NCBI GenBank assembly: GCA_036702975.1 | Contig: DATNPX010000019.1 | Span: forward strand, 1 to 64,000 | Direction: 5' to 3' | Length of the DNA: 64,000 nucleotides | From: DATNPX01 sp036702975 | Lineage (GTDB): Bacteria; Cyanobacteriota; Vampirovibrionia; Obscuribacterales; Obscuribacteraceae | In this document: one piece after another, positions 50,778 through 60,136 of the stretch | How the letters are laid out: each line of letters opens with the position of its first letter | Position numbering within the stretch: the stretch's first letter is position 1 | Translations under genes and position numbers: made by a program | The notes under the pieces: generated by a model | The model's database searches: none | Told to the model about the DNA's origin: nothing | Seen by the model: only the letters and a program-made list of their open reading frames with translations

Positions 50778-51953
50778 CTAAGCCGCTTTCGGGGTGATCA
50801 CACACTTTATGCAACCATTCCTTTTCTCCGCAAACATTTTGTAGGCTTCAGCAGTCTGGTCTAAAGTAATGTCGTGTGAAATGACAAACTCTGGATCGAT
50901 TTCTCCATGCTCAATGAGCTCAAGCAGAGGCTTCAGATATTTCTGCACATGCGTTTGTCCCATCTTGAAAGTCAAACCTTTGGCAAACGCTACTCCCAGT
51001 GGAAAGCGGTCGACGAATCCTAAATAAACGCCAGGGATGGAAACGACACCACCGTTTTTGCACAGTTTAATCATTTGACGCAATGCATGAGTGCGATCTA
51101 GTTCAACACGGATCATTTGTAGTGCATTGTCAAACATAGCATCGGCAGTATGACCATGGGCTTCAAGCCCAACGGCATCAATACAAGCGTCTGGTCCGTG
51201 TCCTTGGGTTAACTTTGGCAATTCTAGATCAATGTCAACCGTTTCGTAATTGAGCGGTATGGCACCCCAGCGCTCAGCCATTGCTAACCGTTCTGGAAAG
51301 CGGTCGATAGCGATGACTTTTCCAGCCCCTAGCATAAGTGCACTCTTTATAGCGAACTGTCCTACCGGCCCGCATCCCCAGACTGCGACTGTTTGACCGT
51401 TTTTGATCGAGCAATTTTCAGCAGCCATATATCCTGTAGGGAATATGTCGGACAGAAAAAGAGCATGACGTTCTGTTATTCCATCCGGCAATACGAGAGC
51501 GCCGACGTCGGCGAAAGGTACTCGCACGTACTCCGCTTGCCCACCAGCGTAACCGCCGTAGAGATGCGAATAGCCGAACAAACCTGCGGAGCTGTAGCCT
51601 GTCAATTTGGACAGCTCCTCTGCATCAGGATTAGTTGTTTCGCACAACGAGAACTTCTCTTGCTGACAGAAAAGGCACTTACCACATGCGATCACAAACG
51701 GAATCACCACGCGGTCATGTTTTTTAACACGCTTAACTTCCGGCCCTACATCGACAACCACTCCCGCGAACTCATGCCCAAGTACATCGCCTGGTTTCAT
51801 CATCGGCGCATAACCGTCGTACAAATGAAGATCGGAGCCGCAAATAGCGGAGCTTGTGATTTCAACTATGATATCGGTAGGCTCCGTCAATTTAGGATCT
51901 GGGACCGATTCCACTCTTACGTCTTTTTTGCCGTGCCATACTAGCGCTTTCAT
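50778..51953 (-). CDS. Zinc-dependent alcohol dehydrogenase
   Basis: 391 residues from ATG 51953, GAGGAGG 7 bases upstream. Zinc motifs: ICGSDLHLYDG, GHEFAGVV, CGKCLFCQQEKFSLC; coenzyme motif VWGCGPVGQFAIKS. Similar to the 35158 protein and to glutathione-independent formaldehyde-type dehydrogenases. First gene of the ADH-SDR operon; likely aldehyde or polyol conversion under stress. Confidence 0.9.
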   Translation of the reverse strand: MKALVWHGKKDVRVESVPDPKLTEPTDIIVEITSSAICGSDLHLYDGYAPMMKPGDVLGHEFAGVVVDVGPEVKRVKKHDRVVIPFVIACGKCLFCQQEKFSLCETTNPDAEELSKLTGYSSAGLFGYSHLYGGYAGGQAEYVRVPFADVGALVLPDGITERHALFLSDIFPTGYMAAENCSIKNGQTVAVWGCGPVGQFAIKSALMLGAGKVIAIDRFPERLAMAERWGAIPLNYETVDIDLELPKLTQGHGPDACIDAVGLEAHGHTADAMFDNALQMIRVELDRTHALRQMIKLCKNGGVVSIPGVYLGFVDRFPLGVAFAKGLTFKMGQTHVQKYLKPLLELIEHGEIDPEFVISHDITLDQTAEAYKMFAEKRNGCIKCVITPKAA

Positions 51954-52256
51954 GTCTTTCCTCCTCTGACTTCCGAAGAGATGACAGCGCAGCGTAATCG
52001 AAGTTCCTCTCAGCAGCATTTTTTTGTTATCGCATGGCTATCGTACATTTGCGAAACGCGAACGGTCAGATGGCATAAGCCTCAGTCATTTAGTTGGCAC
52101 GCCGCGAGAGCCCGGGAACCACTAAGCTTTTGACTCGTCGGCTATTTAGGTCATAAAACTATTCGTATACAGAGGGGCGAGTCGAGTCGAGTATAGATCT
52201 GAGCTGCTCTTTTGAATCAACATAGGCAGCATGAAATATGTGACATTGAGGAAGTT
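51954..52256. other. Divergent spacer between ADH and ligD
   Basis: 303 bp between the minus ADH gene and the plus ligD gene. It must contain both promoters. A short direct repeat GAGTCGAGTCGAGT lies near 52178-52193. No gene or clear operator found. Confidence 0.4.
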
Positions 52257-55157
52257 ATGCTGAATGAATATAGGCGGAAGCGCGACTTCAAGATAACCCC
52301 TGAGCCGTCTGGTAGTAAAATTGGCAAGCGCCGCACTACAGAGCTCAGCTTTGTTATCCAAAAACATGCGGCACGACGCTTGCATTACGATTTCCGGCTG
52401 GAGGTCAATGGAGTGATGGTGTCATGGGCGGTGCCAAAGGGACCGTCACTTGATCCCGCTGATAAACGATTAGCAGTCATGACCGAAGATCATCCGATGG
52501 AGTATGCCTCGTTCGAGGGTCTCATTCCTGAAGGCCAATACGGCGCAGGTGAGGTAATCATCTGGGATAAAGGAACTTATGCACCCCGCATCGATGACCA
52601 AACAATCTTATGGTCTGATCTCAATGCTGCCAATAAAAAGATGCTCGATGGTTTGAAGAAGGGGAAGATCACTTTCTATCTCAAAGGCACTAAGTTAGAA
52701 GGAGAATGGACTCTTGCTCGTTTGCACGGCAAGGAGAAAGACTGGCTTTTGATTAAAAAGAAAGACCGGTTTGCCAGAACCGGTGAAGATGTCACCGTCC
52801 TAAATGAATCCGTCGTCTCTGGATTGACAATCGAACAGATGCAAGAGGATGGGGCTGAGCATATTTGGACAAGCCGTGGGGCCAAAAAGGTAGAGAAGGC
52901 TAAGCTGAGTCGGTCTGTGGCACGCACGAAAGCCAAGCCTGAGGTTGCAGTGAAAGTGCCTAAATCTGCCGCAAAAACAATATTGGGGCTTAAAGCGAAA
53001 GAACACGCTCGTACAGTGGAATTGATGGAGCCCGATCTGGGAACTCTAACAAACAGCATAAAGAAATCAACGTTTCCCAGGAGCATTTCGCCGATGCTCT
53101 CAACACTAGTAGATAAGCCATTCACGAAAGAAGATTGGTTCTTCGAGCCCAAGTTGGATGGCATTCGCATGATTGCTTTCATTAAGAATGGTGACGTCTC
53201 TCTTAAATCCAGAAACGGTTTGGATTTGACCGCAAAGTTCCCAGATATTTGCCAGAGCCTGAAGTCGTACACCGGCAATTTCATTTTAGACGGCGAAGCT
53301 GTTGTCCTCGACGATAGCGGCAAGCCATCGTTTCAACAACTGCAACAAAGTGCTGCGGACCTGAGATATTACGTGTTCGATATTCTCTATGCTGCCGATA
53401 AAGTACTTTATGATCTACCACTACTGCAGCGCAAGAAAGTGCTGGAGGCAGTAGTTCGTCCCGATAGAATCGTCAAATTGGTGCAATCTTTAGGACAAGA
53501 TGGTGATATTGCCTTTGAGGCTTGTTTCAAAAACGGTCTAGAAGGCATCGTTGGAAAACAAGTAAACAGCGTCTATGAACCGGGAAAGCGTACCAGGCAA
53601 TGGTTGAAAGTAAAAACTGCCCAATCGTCCGAATTTCTGATATGTGGATACACGAAAGGGACCGGCGCGCGTGCGCACACATTTGGTTCCTTGCTTCTTG
53701 GTGAACATGATGCTAACGGCGTGCTGAGATATGTAGGTGGCGTGGGCACCGGATTTAGTACCGCCAAATTAAAAGCACTGATTGCTCGAATGAGGAAACT
53801 CAAAACACGTAAATGCCCATTTGAAAAAAGACCGAGAGGAAAAACAAATCTGACATGGATTCATCCAGAGCTTGTTGCCGAGGTTAAATACATGGAACGC
53901 ACCGCAGATAGACAACTGCGAGCACCTGTATTTATGCGGCTGAGAGAAGATATTGAACCTGCCGATGTCGCTCCCCCGAAGGTTCTTCATGTCGAATCGA
54001 TTCTAGAGAGGGATTCTTCAGAAAGAGATAACAACAAAAGTAGAGAAACGAGGCGTGAAAAGCGCAAATTGAGTAGTCAGCTTTCTCTTGATGTCAATTC
54101 GGTATTAGAGCAGCTGAAACAAAAACGAAAGGATCTGACGCTCGAGGTGGGCAATGCCAAATTGCCGGTGACGAACCTCGACAGAATATATTGGCCGGCA
54201 AGTAACGGCGAAGAAGCTGTTACTAAGCGCGATTATATCGGTTATTTGGCTCGGGTATCTCAATACATAATTCCGCACCTAAGCGATCGGTTGCTCACTC
54301 TCGTGCGCTTTCCCAATGGCATATATGGTGGCCGTTTTTATCAAAAGCACTGGGAACACAAGTTGCCACCAGGAGTGATGACAGCGAAGGTATATACAGA
54401 GAGCGAAAACAAAAATCAAGACTTCATTGTGTGCAACAACCTGCTGACGCTGCTCTGGCTAGGGCAAATAGCGGATCTGGAGATACATACTTCTCACACA
54501 CGAGTTGTAAATACTCCTGATTCGCCAAAATTGCCGGAAGACATGGCGGGCTCGGTGAAAAAGTTGGAAGAATCGGTTGCAAACTATCCCGACTTTATGG
54601 TGCTCGATCTAGATCCTTATCTATACAGCGGCAAGGAGAAAGAAGGTGCAGAGCCCGAGTTGCACAGGCACGGCTTTGAGCTGTGTCGCGAAGTCGCATT
54701 GTCATTGAAAGAACACCTTGACCGGCTGAGACTCCGCAGTTTTGTCAAAACGTCGGGCAAAACCGGTCTTCATATTTACATACCGCTTGTACGTAATACC
54801 GATTATGATACCGTGCGTAAACTTTCCGGCATCATCTGTCATGAGATCAACCAGGAACGTCCAACCGACACAACAATGGAATGGGCCGTCAAAAACCGCA
54901 CGGGCAAAGTTTTCTTGGATCACAATATGAATGCCCGAAGTAAGAGTTTGGCGTCAGTTTACTCTTTGCGCGTGGCACCGAATGCGCCTGTTTCGACCCC
55001 CATCCGCTGGGAAGAGCTGCAGCATATCTTTCCGTCTGACTTTGACATTCGCACCATTCCGGAACGACTGCAAACGCAAGGAGATATTTGGAAGGACATT
55101 TTGGAGCAGAGAAACGATCTCACCGAATTGTTTAAACGACCAAAGATAGCGTTGTAA
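52257..55157 (+). CDS. ligD: DNA ligase D (end-joining), PE-LIG-POL order
   Basis: 966 residues from ATG 52257, GAGGAAG 3-5 bases upstream. Order: 3'-phosphoesterase (~25-190; FVIQKHAARRLHYDFRLEV, SWAVPKGPSL), ATP-dependent ligase (~285-600; the lysine nucleophile in FFEPKLDGIRM near residue 299), then the archaeo-eukaryotic primase-type polymerase (~645-960). This is the Pseudomonas-type LigD for non-homologous end joining. No ku gene is within this window. Cytoplasmic DNA repair. Confidence 0.93.
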   Translation: MLNEYRRKRDFKITPEPSGSKIGKRRTTELSFVIQKHAARRLHYDFRLEVNGVMVSWAVPKGPSLDPADKRLAVMTEDHPMEYASFEGLIPEGQYGAGEVIIWDKGTYAPRIDDQTILWSDLNAANKKMLDGLKKGKITFYLKGTKLEGEWTLARLHGKEKDWLLIKKKDRFARTGEDVTVLNESVVSGLTIEQMQEDGAEHIWTSRGAKKVEKAKLSRSVARTKAKPEVAVKVPKSAAKTILGLKAKEHARTVELMEPDLGTLTNSIKKSTFPRSISPMLSTLVDKPFTKEDWFFEPKLDGIRMIAFIKNGDVSLKSRNGLDLTAKFPDICQSLKSYTGNFILDGEAVVLDDSGKPSFQQLQQSAADLRYYVFDILYAADKVLYDLPLLQRKKVLEAVVRPDRIVKLVQSLGQDGDIAFEACFKNGLEGIVGKQVNSVYEPGKRTRQWLKVKTAQSSEFLICGYTKGTGARAHTFGSLLLGEHDANGVLRYVGGVGTGFSTAKLKALIARMRKLKTRKCPFEKRPRGKTNLTWIHPELVAEVKYMERTADRQLRAPVFMRLREDIEPADVAPPKVLHVESILERDSSERDNNKSRETRREKRKLSSQLSLDVNSVLEQLKQKRKDLTLEVGNAKLPVTNLDRIYWPASNGEEAVTKRDYIGYLARVSQYIIPHLSDRLLTLVRFPNGIYGGRFYQKHWEHKLPPGVMTAKVYTESENKNQDFIVCNNLLTLLWLGQIADLEIHTSHTRVVNTPDSPKLPEDMAGSVKKLEESVANYPDFMVLDLDPYLYSGKEKEGAEPELHRHGFELCREVALSLKEHLDRLRLRSFVKTSGKTGLHIYIPLVRNTDYDTVRKLSGIICHEINQERPTDTTMEWAVKNRTGKVFLDHNMNARSKSLASVYSLRVAPNAPVSTPIRWEELQHIFPSDFDIRTIPERLQTQGDIWKDILEQRNDLTELFKRPKIAL

Positions 55158-55195
55158 AAGCGTCGCCGCACCGACCACCAAACTATCGGGTATCA

Positions 55196-55951
55196 CTACC
55201 ACGGGAGCGGTCCTTCTGTATTCGAGAATGTGCCGGTCGGCCCGTCTTTGCCGAGAAGCGCCATGCGCACAGGTTCGCGTGCACCTTCTTCAACAGTCTG
55301 CGGACCCGAGTAGTTGTTTAGATTCGTTTTGGTGTGGCCGGGGCAGACGGCATTAACTTTGATACCACTGGGCTCCAGCTCGATTGCCAGGGCGAGCGTA
55401 ATCGCATTCAGGGCTGTTTTAGACGCAGGATATACAGGACCAAAGATAGAACGGTAGGGGTAGCTCAAATCGGAGTTCCGTGTCAGTGATCCGAGTCCAC
55501 TCGATACGTTGACGATGCGTGGCTCTTTTGATTCTCGCAAAAGTGGCAGCATAGCTTGCGTGACGGCGACCACGCCGAAAACGTTAGTCTCGAAAACAGC
55601 GCGCATTTCATCAAGCGATACGACGCTCGTACGGGTTGACTTGACGTATTCTTCAATGGACATGCCTGGCGCCAATCCTGTATTTGAGATCGCGGCATTG
55701 TTGATGAGAACATCAAGGCGTCCAAATTCTTTGCGTATGCGTTCTGCTGCGGCGGTAATGGATGTTTTGTCTGTCACATCGAGCTGAATTGCGTGCGCGT
55801 CTCCTTTGATCGTCTTCGCTGCTTCCTCTCCGCGCGCCAGGTTTCTTGAACCGACAAGCACTGTGAAATTCTTGGCGGCGAGATCCTTGGCTATTTGGAG
55901 CCCGATTCCTTGATTAGCCCCGGTAATCAGGGCGATGAGTTTGTCTGGCAT
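55196..55951 (-). CDS. Short-chain dehydrogenase/reductase
   Basis: 251 residues: TGANQGIGLQIA (TGxxxGIG), LINNAAI, catalytic Ser in VNVSSGLGSL and the YPASKTALN (Tyr-x-x-x-Lys) motif. Related to carbonyl reductase-type SDRs. Divergent from a TetR gene; the operators between them suggest it is the target of that repressor. Substrate unknown. Confidence 0.9.
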   Translation of the reverse strand: MPDKLIALITGANQGIGLQIAKDLAAKNFTVLVGSRNLARGEEAAKTIKGDAHAIQLDVTDKTSITAAAERIRKEFGRLDVLINNAAISNTGLAPGMSIEEYVKSTRTSVVSLDEMRAVFETNVFGVVAVTQAMLPLLRESKEPRIVNVSSGLGSLTRNSDLSYPYRSIFGPVYPASKTALNAITLALAIELEPSGIKVNAVCPGHTKTNLNNYSGPQTVEEGAREPVRMALLGKDGPTGTFSNTEGPLPW

Positions 55952-55985
55952 AACGACCTTCCTTACACTACGGATGAATGATTGC

Positions 55986-56006
55986 TAGCACAGTGTTGCT
56001 GTGCTA
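55986..56006. promoter_or_regulatory. Palindrome in the SDR/tetR spacer
   Basis: TAGCACAG-TGTTG-CTGTGCTA, a perfect 8-bp inverted repeat with a 5-bp spacer. Different from the two GGAAC palindromes next to it. Could be a second factor's site or a hairpin in the SDR leader. Confidence 0.5.
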
Positions 56007-56016
56007 CTTTGGAGAA

Positions 56017-56056
56017 ACGGAACATCGTTCCATAATATAACGGAACATTGTTCCGT
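56017..56056. promoter_or_regulatory. Tandem operators for the TetR regulator
   Basis: Two sites of the same palindrome: ACGGAACA-tc-GTTCCAT (56017-56033, imperfect) and ACGGAACA-T-TGTTCCGT (56040-56056, perfect, 8-1-8). Centres are about 23 bp apart (two helical turns), with AT-rich -10-like sequence between. The site lies between divergent genes, so the TetR protein at 56074 probably binds here and controls both. Confidence 0.75.
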
Positions 56057-56073
56057 TTGTCAAAAGGGTTTCT

Positions 56074-56676
56074 ATGACTGCCAAAAAGAAAGAGACCAGC
56101 AAGCTTCCAGGTGAAGACCGCTCGGTTAGAGTCGACAAGTTACGTAATCTTAAGGCATTGATCGAAACGGCGAAGGAGGTCTTTGCCACCTCAGGTGTGG
56201 ATGCGCCAGTGCGAGAGATTGCAGAGAAAGCCGGCGTCGGTCTTGGCACTGTTTATCGCCACTTCCCCCAACGGGCGGATCTGATTGCAGCTGTTTTTCG
56301 CCATGAAGTAGATGCATGTTCTGATGCAGCAGCTGCACTTGTTGCGGAGCATGAGTCGGCCGAAGCGCTAGCACTGTGGATTCAACACTATGCCGATTTC
56401 CTTGCTACCAAAAAAGGACTTGCACCAGCTTTACGATCAGGCGATCCAGCATATGAAAATTTGCGTAGTTATTTCGATGAGCGCGTCCGACCGGCGCTGG
56501 AGATGCTTCTTGAGCGATCGGTTAAAGCCGGCAAGATTCGTAGCGATGCGAATGCTGACGATATTCTCTCTGCTGTCGCTGGTTTATGCATGTCAGCTTA
56601 TTCGGGCGACCGCGAAAAGACGAGGCGAATGATCGGATTTTTCGTAGATGGCTTGCGTTATGGCGCAAAACGCTAG
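56074..56676 (+). CDS. TetR-family transcriptional regulator
   Basis: 200 residues. The HTH (~28-72) reads LIETAKEVFATSGVDAPVREIAEKAGVGLGTVYRHFPQRADL, typical TetR/AcrR. The C-terminal ligand domain is helical, close to the TetR_C-33-like group. Divergent from an SDR gene, with tandem operators in the gap. Effector unknown. Confidence 0.92.
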   Translation: MTAKKKETSKLPGEDRSVRVDKLRNLKALIETAKEVFATSGVDAPVREIAEKAGVGLGTVYRHFPQRADLIAAVFRHEVDACSDAAAALVAEHESAEALALWIQHYADFLATKKGLAPALRSGDPAYENLRSYFDERVRPALEMLLERSVKAGKIRSDANADDILSAVAGLCMSAYSGDREKTRRMIGFFVDGLRYGAKR

Positions 56677-56905
56677 TGAATAGGCTGTGCGAAATGATTC
56701 AGGCTTTCAGCAATGTTAAAAAGTTGGTTCAGATCATTCACAAAATTAGTTAAATCTGGTATCAAAATAGTTGAGTGACTTTGATGAAAGAACGGCGAAA
56801 CCTCAAGCATTCCGCTGGAAACAACCGCTCGATTATCGCTCGATTATGAAGAATCCGAAAATTGGCAAGCTAGTCGCACTTCAGCAAAAGTGCCACCACA
56901 TCGAG

Positions 56906-57412
56906 ATGCATAGCATGCGTGTTTTTGCCGGAATATTTCGTTTGATATTCCTATCCACTTGTTTGTGTTCATATGTTGCTTGTTTAGCGAGTCTAGCTGA
57001 GAATCGGCCCGTAGCTGCAAGCTCTGTCAAAGGTCCAGATAAGAAGGTGTCTGCTGCCGGTCACCTCATGCAGAATTCAGATTGGGGAGTATGGAGTCAA
57101 GCTATCGATAAAGTGGTTCAACGCAAATTTGCTGACTTTTGTGCACAGAACAATTTACACGCCGATCCCCCGGCAATTTGCGAAGTTAAATATGATATTT
57201 CGCCGACTGGCCACATTCTGAACATAGAGCTGTCGAGAAAAACAAAGAGCCCTGCTTGCAATGCCGCCGCCGAAACTATCATTCGCTCGCTAGACAACAA
57301 TGCAATTCTCAAACTGCCAGCTGGTTCGACCGAAAGCGCGGTCACCAAATACAGCAGTTTCAACTTTCTTACTAAACCGGAGAATTCGAAGCGGACGCCA
57401 GCCCAACCATAA
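56906..57412 (+). CDS. TonB-C-like exported or membrane-anchored protein
   Basis: 168 residues from ATG 56906 (an earlier TTG start at 56771 is possible but adds unlikely residues). N-terminal membrane helix (GIFRLIFLSTCLCSYVACLA), then a domain with TonB-C-like pattern: WSQAIDKVVQRKFADF, VKYDISPTGHILNIELSRK, NAAAETIIRSLDN, KLPAGS. Without a TonB box or Pro-rich region it may be a small envelope protein, not an energy transducer. Start is uncertain. Confidence 0.6.
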   Translation: MHSMRVFAGIFRLIFLSTCLCSYVACLASLAENRPVAASSVKGPDKKVSAAGHLMQNSDWGVWSQAIDKVVQRKFADFCAQNNLHADPPAICEVKYDISPTGHILNIELSRKTKSPACNAAAETIIRSLDNNAILKLPAGSTESAVTKYSSFNFLTKPENSKRTPAQP

Positions 57413-57502
57413 ACGCTCGGTTATCCGACAAGTTTCTCTAGCAAAAGTGATACTATAATCGGTGCAAGATTTTCTATTGAACCTTGCTTTGGGATATGTT
57501 AA

Positions 57503-57934
57503 CTACGCCGGTAGCTGTGCGACTTTAAACCAAAATTCTTCCAGACATTTTGCCATTCTGATTAGCTGGAACATATCGCCCGGCTTGCTTACATAGCAAT
57601 TTGCATGCATTCCGTAAGCTGTTAAAACGTCTTCTTCTGCTTCCGAAGTCGAAAGAACTACAACTGGGATTTTTCGAAGTACCGGATCAGCTTTCATTTC
57701 AGCCAATACTTCGCGACCGTCTTTGCGCGGCATGTTCAAATCCAGCAGTACCAATGATGGACTTTGTGCCGCCGCGAAATCGGCTTCATGCCTCAGGTAT
57801 TGCATAGCTTCAATGCCATCTTTGGCGATAACAACCTTTTCAGCGAGCGTAGTTGTCGCTAAAGCAGCCAAGGTTAGTTCGACATCGTCCGGATTGTCGT
57901 CGACAACTAGCAATGTATTATTCACTTTATGCAC
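57503..57934 (-). CDS. Response regulator, Rcp1-like (single receiver)
   Basis: 143 residues from GTG 57934 (AAGGGGG upstream). Receiver fold with all active residues: VVDDNPDD, the phospho-acceptor Asp in VLLDLNMPRKDG, Ser/Thr in VVLSTS and Lys in VSKPGD. No output domain; form like Rcp1, which pairs with phytochrome kinases. The histidine kinase at 27381 is a possible, unproven partner. Normal receiver, unlike the one at 30381. Confidence 0.9.
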   Translation of the reverse strand: MHKVNNTLLVVDDNPDDVELTLAALATTTLAEKVVIAKDGIEAMQYLRHEADFAAAQSPSLVLLDLNMPRKDGREVLAEMKADPVLRKIPVVVLSTSEAEEDVLTAYGMHANCYVSKPGDMFQLIRMAKCLEEFWFKVAQLPA

Positions 57935-58240
57935 CTTGACCCCCTTGTGCTTGTAAGGACTTGTAAGGAGCAGTGTTGAACGGGTCAAAATATTATTGAG
58001 AACAATAGTTTGCTCGACCGCATAAATGAATTGATCTACGCGGACATTACGCCTAAGCTAGATCTGCCCATTAGCTCTGCAATAATAACCGGAACTGTAT
58101 TTTTCACTACTGTGGGGGAGGTCTATCGCTCATTTGTAGTGGTCTGATTCTGTAAAAGCGGCACAGGTTCTGCAAATAACTTTGCTACTGTGCATGTATG
58201 AAAATTGTCGCCGTATCTCTCCTGCGGGAAGAGCGTTGTT

Positions 58241-58936
58241 TTAGCGGTGTTTCTCAATACGAGCTTTCAAAAAATCGCTGTAATGATAGAAAGGTTCATT
58301 TTCTGGCGAAGGATCTCTTATCTCTCCTTCTGATTTGCATCGAAATGCGTTCTGAACGTCGGACGCAAGCATCGTTAGAAACTGAGCCCAGTTGTCGGCT
58401 ACGACGAAACGTAGGTCTTCATCGCGGCCGAATGTGATGACTTGTCCACGCTTGCCCTTTGGACCGGGCATCAAATCGACGCCGATGTGATTTCCTCCAA
58501 AATCATGTACGAGAGGAATGTGTCCTTTGCAGCAATATTTGGTGGAGATCGATTCGGCTGGTTCGCTTTCGTACTCGTCATCCGTGTCGTCCCAATCTTG
58601 CTCAACTGAACGCCAGGCTGTCCACTGTTCGAGGATCTCTCTAACACTAAGCAATTGCAATCCACAGACTATGCCTTCTCGGTCAAGGGTAACGGGCTCT
58701 TTGCCAGCTTGTATCTCTTGGCGCCGTTTCCGTGCGTCTTCATTGGTGGTGTCACCGTCATGTATCGACAGCGATTGCACAAGATCTTCAGGAAGCTTCA
58801 ACTCAATTGTGTCTTCTAACTCTTGTAGTGCTGTGCTAGAGGCACCCGGCCTCAGAGATGAGATTGAGGTGCTGTTTTTAGCTTGCCACTGCTCAAGGGA
58901 TGTCCAGGCTTTTTGCACTTGTTCAAAACTCGACAT
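58241..58936 (-). CDS. SMI1/KNR4-family protein
   Basis: 231 residues: ELEDTIELKLPEDLVQSLSIHDGDT is the SMI1/KNR4 signature, followed by VHDFGGNHIGVDLMPGPKGKRGQVITFGRDEDLRFVVADNWAQFL. These proteins are often immunity proteins against contact-dependent toxins or unknown regulators. No toxin gene lies beside it. AGGA precedes the ATG. Confidence 0.85.
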   Translation of the reverse strand: MSSFEQVQKAWTSLEQWQAKNSTSISSLRPGASSTALQELEDTIELKLPEDLVQSLSIHDGDTTNEDARKRRQEIQAGKEPVTLDREGIVCGLQLLSVREILEQWTAWRSVEQDWDDTDDEYESEPAESISTKYCCKGHIPLVHDFGGNHIGVDLMPGPKGKRGQVITFGRDEDLRFVVADNWAQFLTMLASDVQNAFRCKSEGEIRDPSPENEPFYHYSDFLKARIEKHR

Positions 58937-58977
58937 TTGAAAATCCTGCGAAGAAAAACATGGGGATTATACCTTGG

Positions 58978-59676
58978 TTAGAAGTCAACAAAATCACGAA
59001 ACGATCTTGGTATCGGAGTGCTTGGTATTCGCAGCACTGCCCATTGATGGAGTTCGTCGGCGGGCGACACTTCCTCAAACGCCCAACCGAGGTTTTTCAC
59101 GCAAAACGATACGGCTCGTGCGATGGCTGGAAGTTGGTAGTCATCGACAAAAATGACACCACCATATTGGACCAATCGTCCAAGATAGATCAGGTCTAAA
59201 AACACGCGCTCAAAAAGATGGCTTCCATCAACGAAAGCAAACTCGAAACTTCGCCCTTCGCTTAGAAATCTTGGCAGCAAGATTTGCGACTCTTCCTCGT
59301 GAATTTCGATGAGCTCACCAACTCCTGCTTCTTCTAGCAGCTGCATTCCACAGTTCTTAAATCCTTTTGATTGATATGGATCGATTGCAACATGGTGCGC
59401 ATTTTCGCGTTGGTTGGCAATCAGTCCTTCGCAGATAAAGAGTGCGGACATACCGTAGGCGAGACCAATCTCGATAGTGCGCGCAACTTTCTCTTTGCGC
59501 ACCCAGTCGCGTAAAGCTTCTCCTTCAGTTGCACTCACTGCTATTGGAAAAATCTCGTGGTCAGAGCTATCCAATTGCGCGACGGTCCGACCGTCACGGA
59601 CTAGACGGTCGGTCACCGCGCGCAAGCGTTTCAATCGGTCTTCGCCAGCACTGGCTGGTTTGTTTGCCGAACTCAT
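58978..59676 (-). CDS. Class I SAM-dependent methyltransferase (Methyltransf_24-like)
   Basis: 232 residues: TIEIGLAYGMSALFICEG (SAM motif I), VAIDPYQSKGF, FEFAFVDGSHLFERVFLDL (motif IV), GGVIFVDDYQLPAIARAV. This is the group of class I methyltransferases around Methyltransf_24, acting on sugars or small molecules. TAAGG precedes the ATG by 6 bases. Confidence 0.85.
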   Translation of the reverse strand: MSSANKPASAGEDRLKRLRAVTDRLVRDGRTVAQLDSSDHEIFPIAVSATEGEALRDWVRKEKVARTIEIGLAYGMSALFICEGLIANQRENAHHVAIDPYQSKGFKNCGMQLLEEAGVGELIEIHEEESQILLPRFLSEGRSFEFAFVDGSHLFERVFLDLIYLGRLVQYGGVIFVDDYQLPAIARAVSFCVKNLGWAFEEVSPADELHQWAVLRIPSTPIPRSFRDFVDF

Positions 59677-59716
59677 TGAGCCTTACCCTACAGGAATGGC
59701 TCTCATATAACCGAAT

Positions 59717-59929
59717 TTAAGTCTTGGCGTCAACAAATTTCTGCAGATCGCCAATGAGAGAGCCTAAATCGTCGATATGGCACATGCTGTCGCAAATGGC
59801 TAGCTCCGTATCCAGAACGCTCTCGTCACACTCTAGCGGAACATCCACGCCGTGCTTTTGAAAGACATCGACTGCATCGGGGTAGGTGTCTAGAATCGAT
59901 TTGACTGTAGTTTCAGTAGTTATTTGCAT
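59717..59929 (-). CDS. DUF1858-like protein (ScdA/RIC N-terminal-like)
   Basis: 70 residues, TTVKSILDTYPDAVDVFQKHGVDVPLECDESVLDTELAIC: the DUF1858/ScdA-N motif. In RIC/ScdA this part precedes a hemerythrin domain and is linked to repair of iron-sulfur centres after NO stress. Here it stands alone, near the Rrf2 regulator and NO reductase. AAAGGAGG precedes the ATG. Confidence 0.75.
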   Translation of the reverse strand: MQITTETTVKSILDTYPDAVDVFQKHGVDVPLECDESVLDTELAICDSMCHIDDLGSLIGDLQKFVDAKT

Positions 59930-60136
59930 GATTGCCTCCTTTCATTGGCGGGCCTGATGTCGGGCTCAGCGCTGCTCGAAGACCGAGGGCGGCAGTCATT
60001 AGGCTCGCCAGCGGTGTACGATCTGCGCAATCTCATCTGTCTTATATCTAGCGATTCACCCAAACTTTGGTTATTGATAAATATTGTGTATTGACGATCA
60101 GCTCGGTTGTTCATTTGCTTGGACCTGGAAATTTTG

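Noticed and set aside
59930..60136. Possible 60-codon minus ORF starting MNNRADRQYT between Rrf2 and DUF1858 genes
   Set aside because: Weak ribosome site and Arg/Ser-rich low-quality sequence; more likely a spacer or leader.
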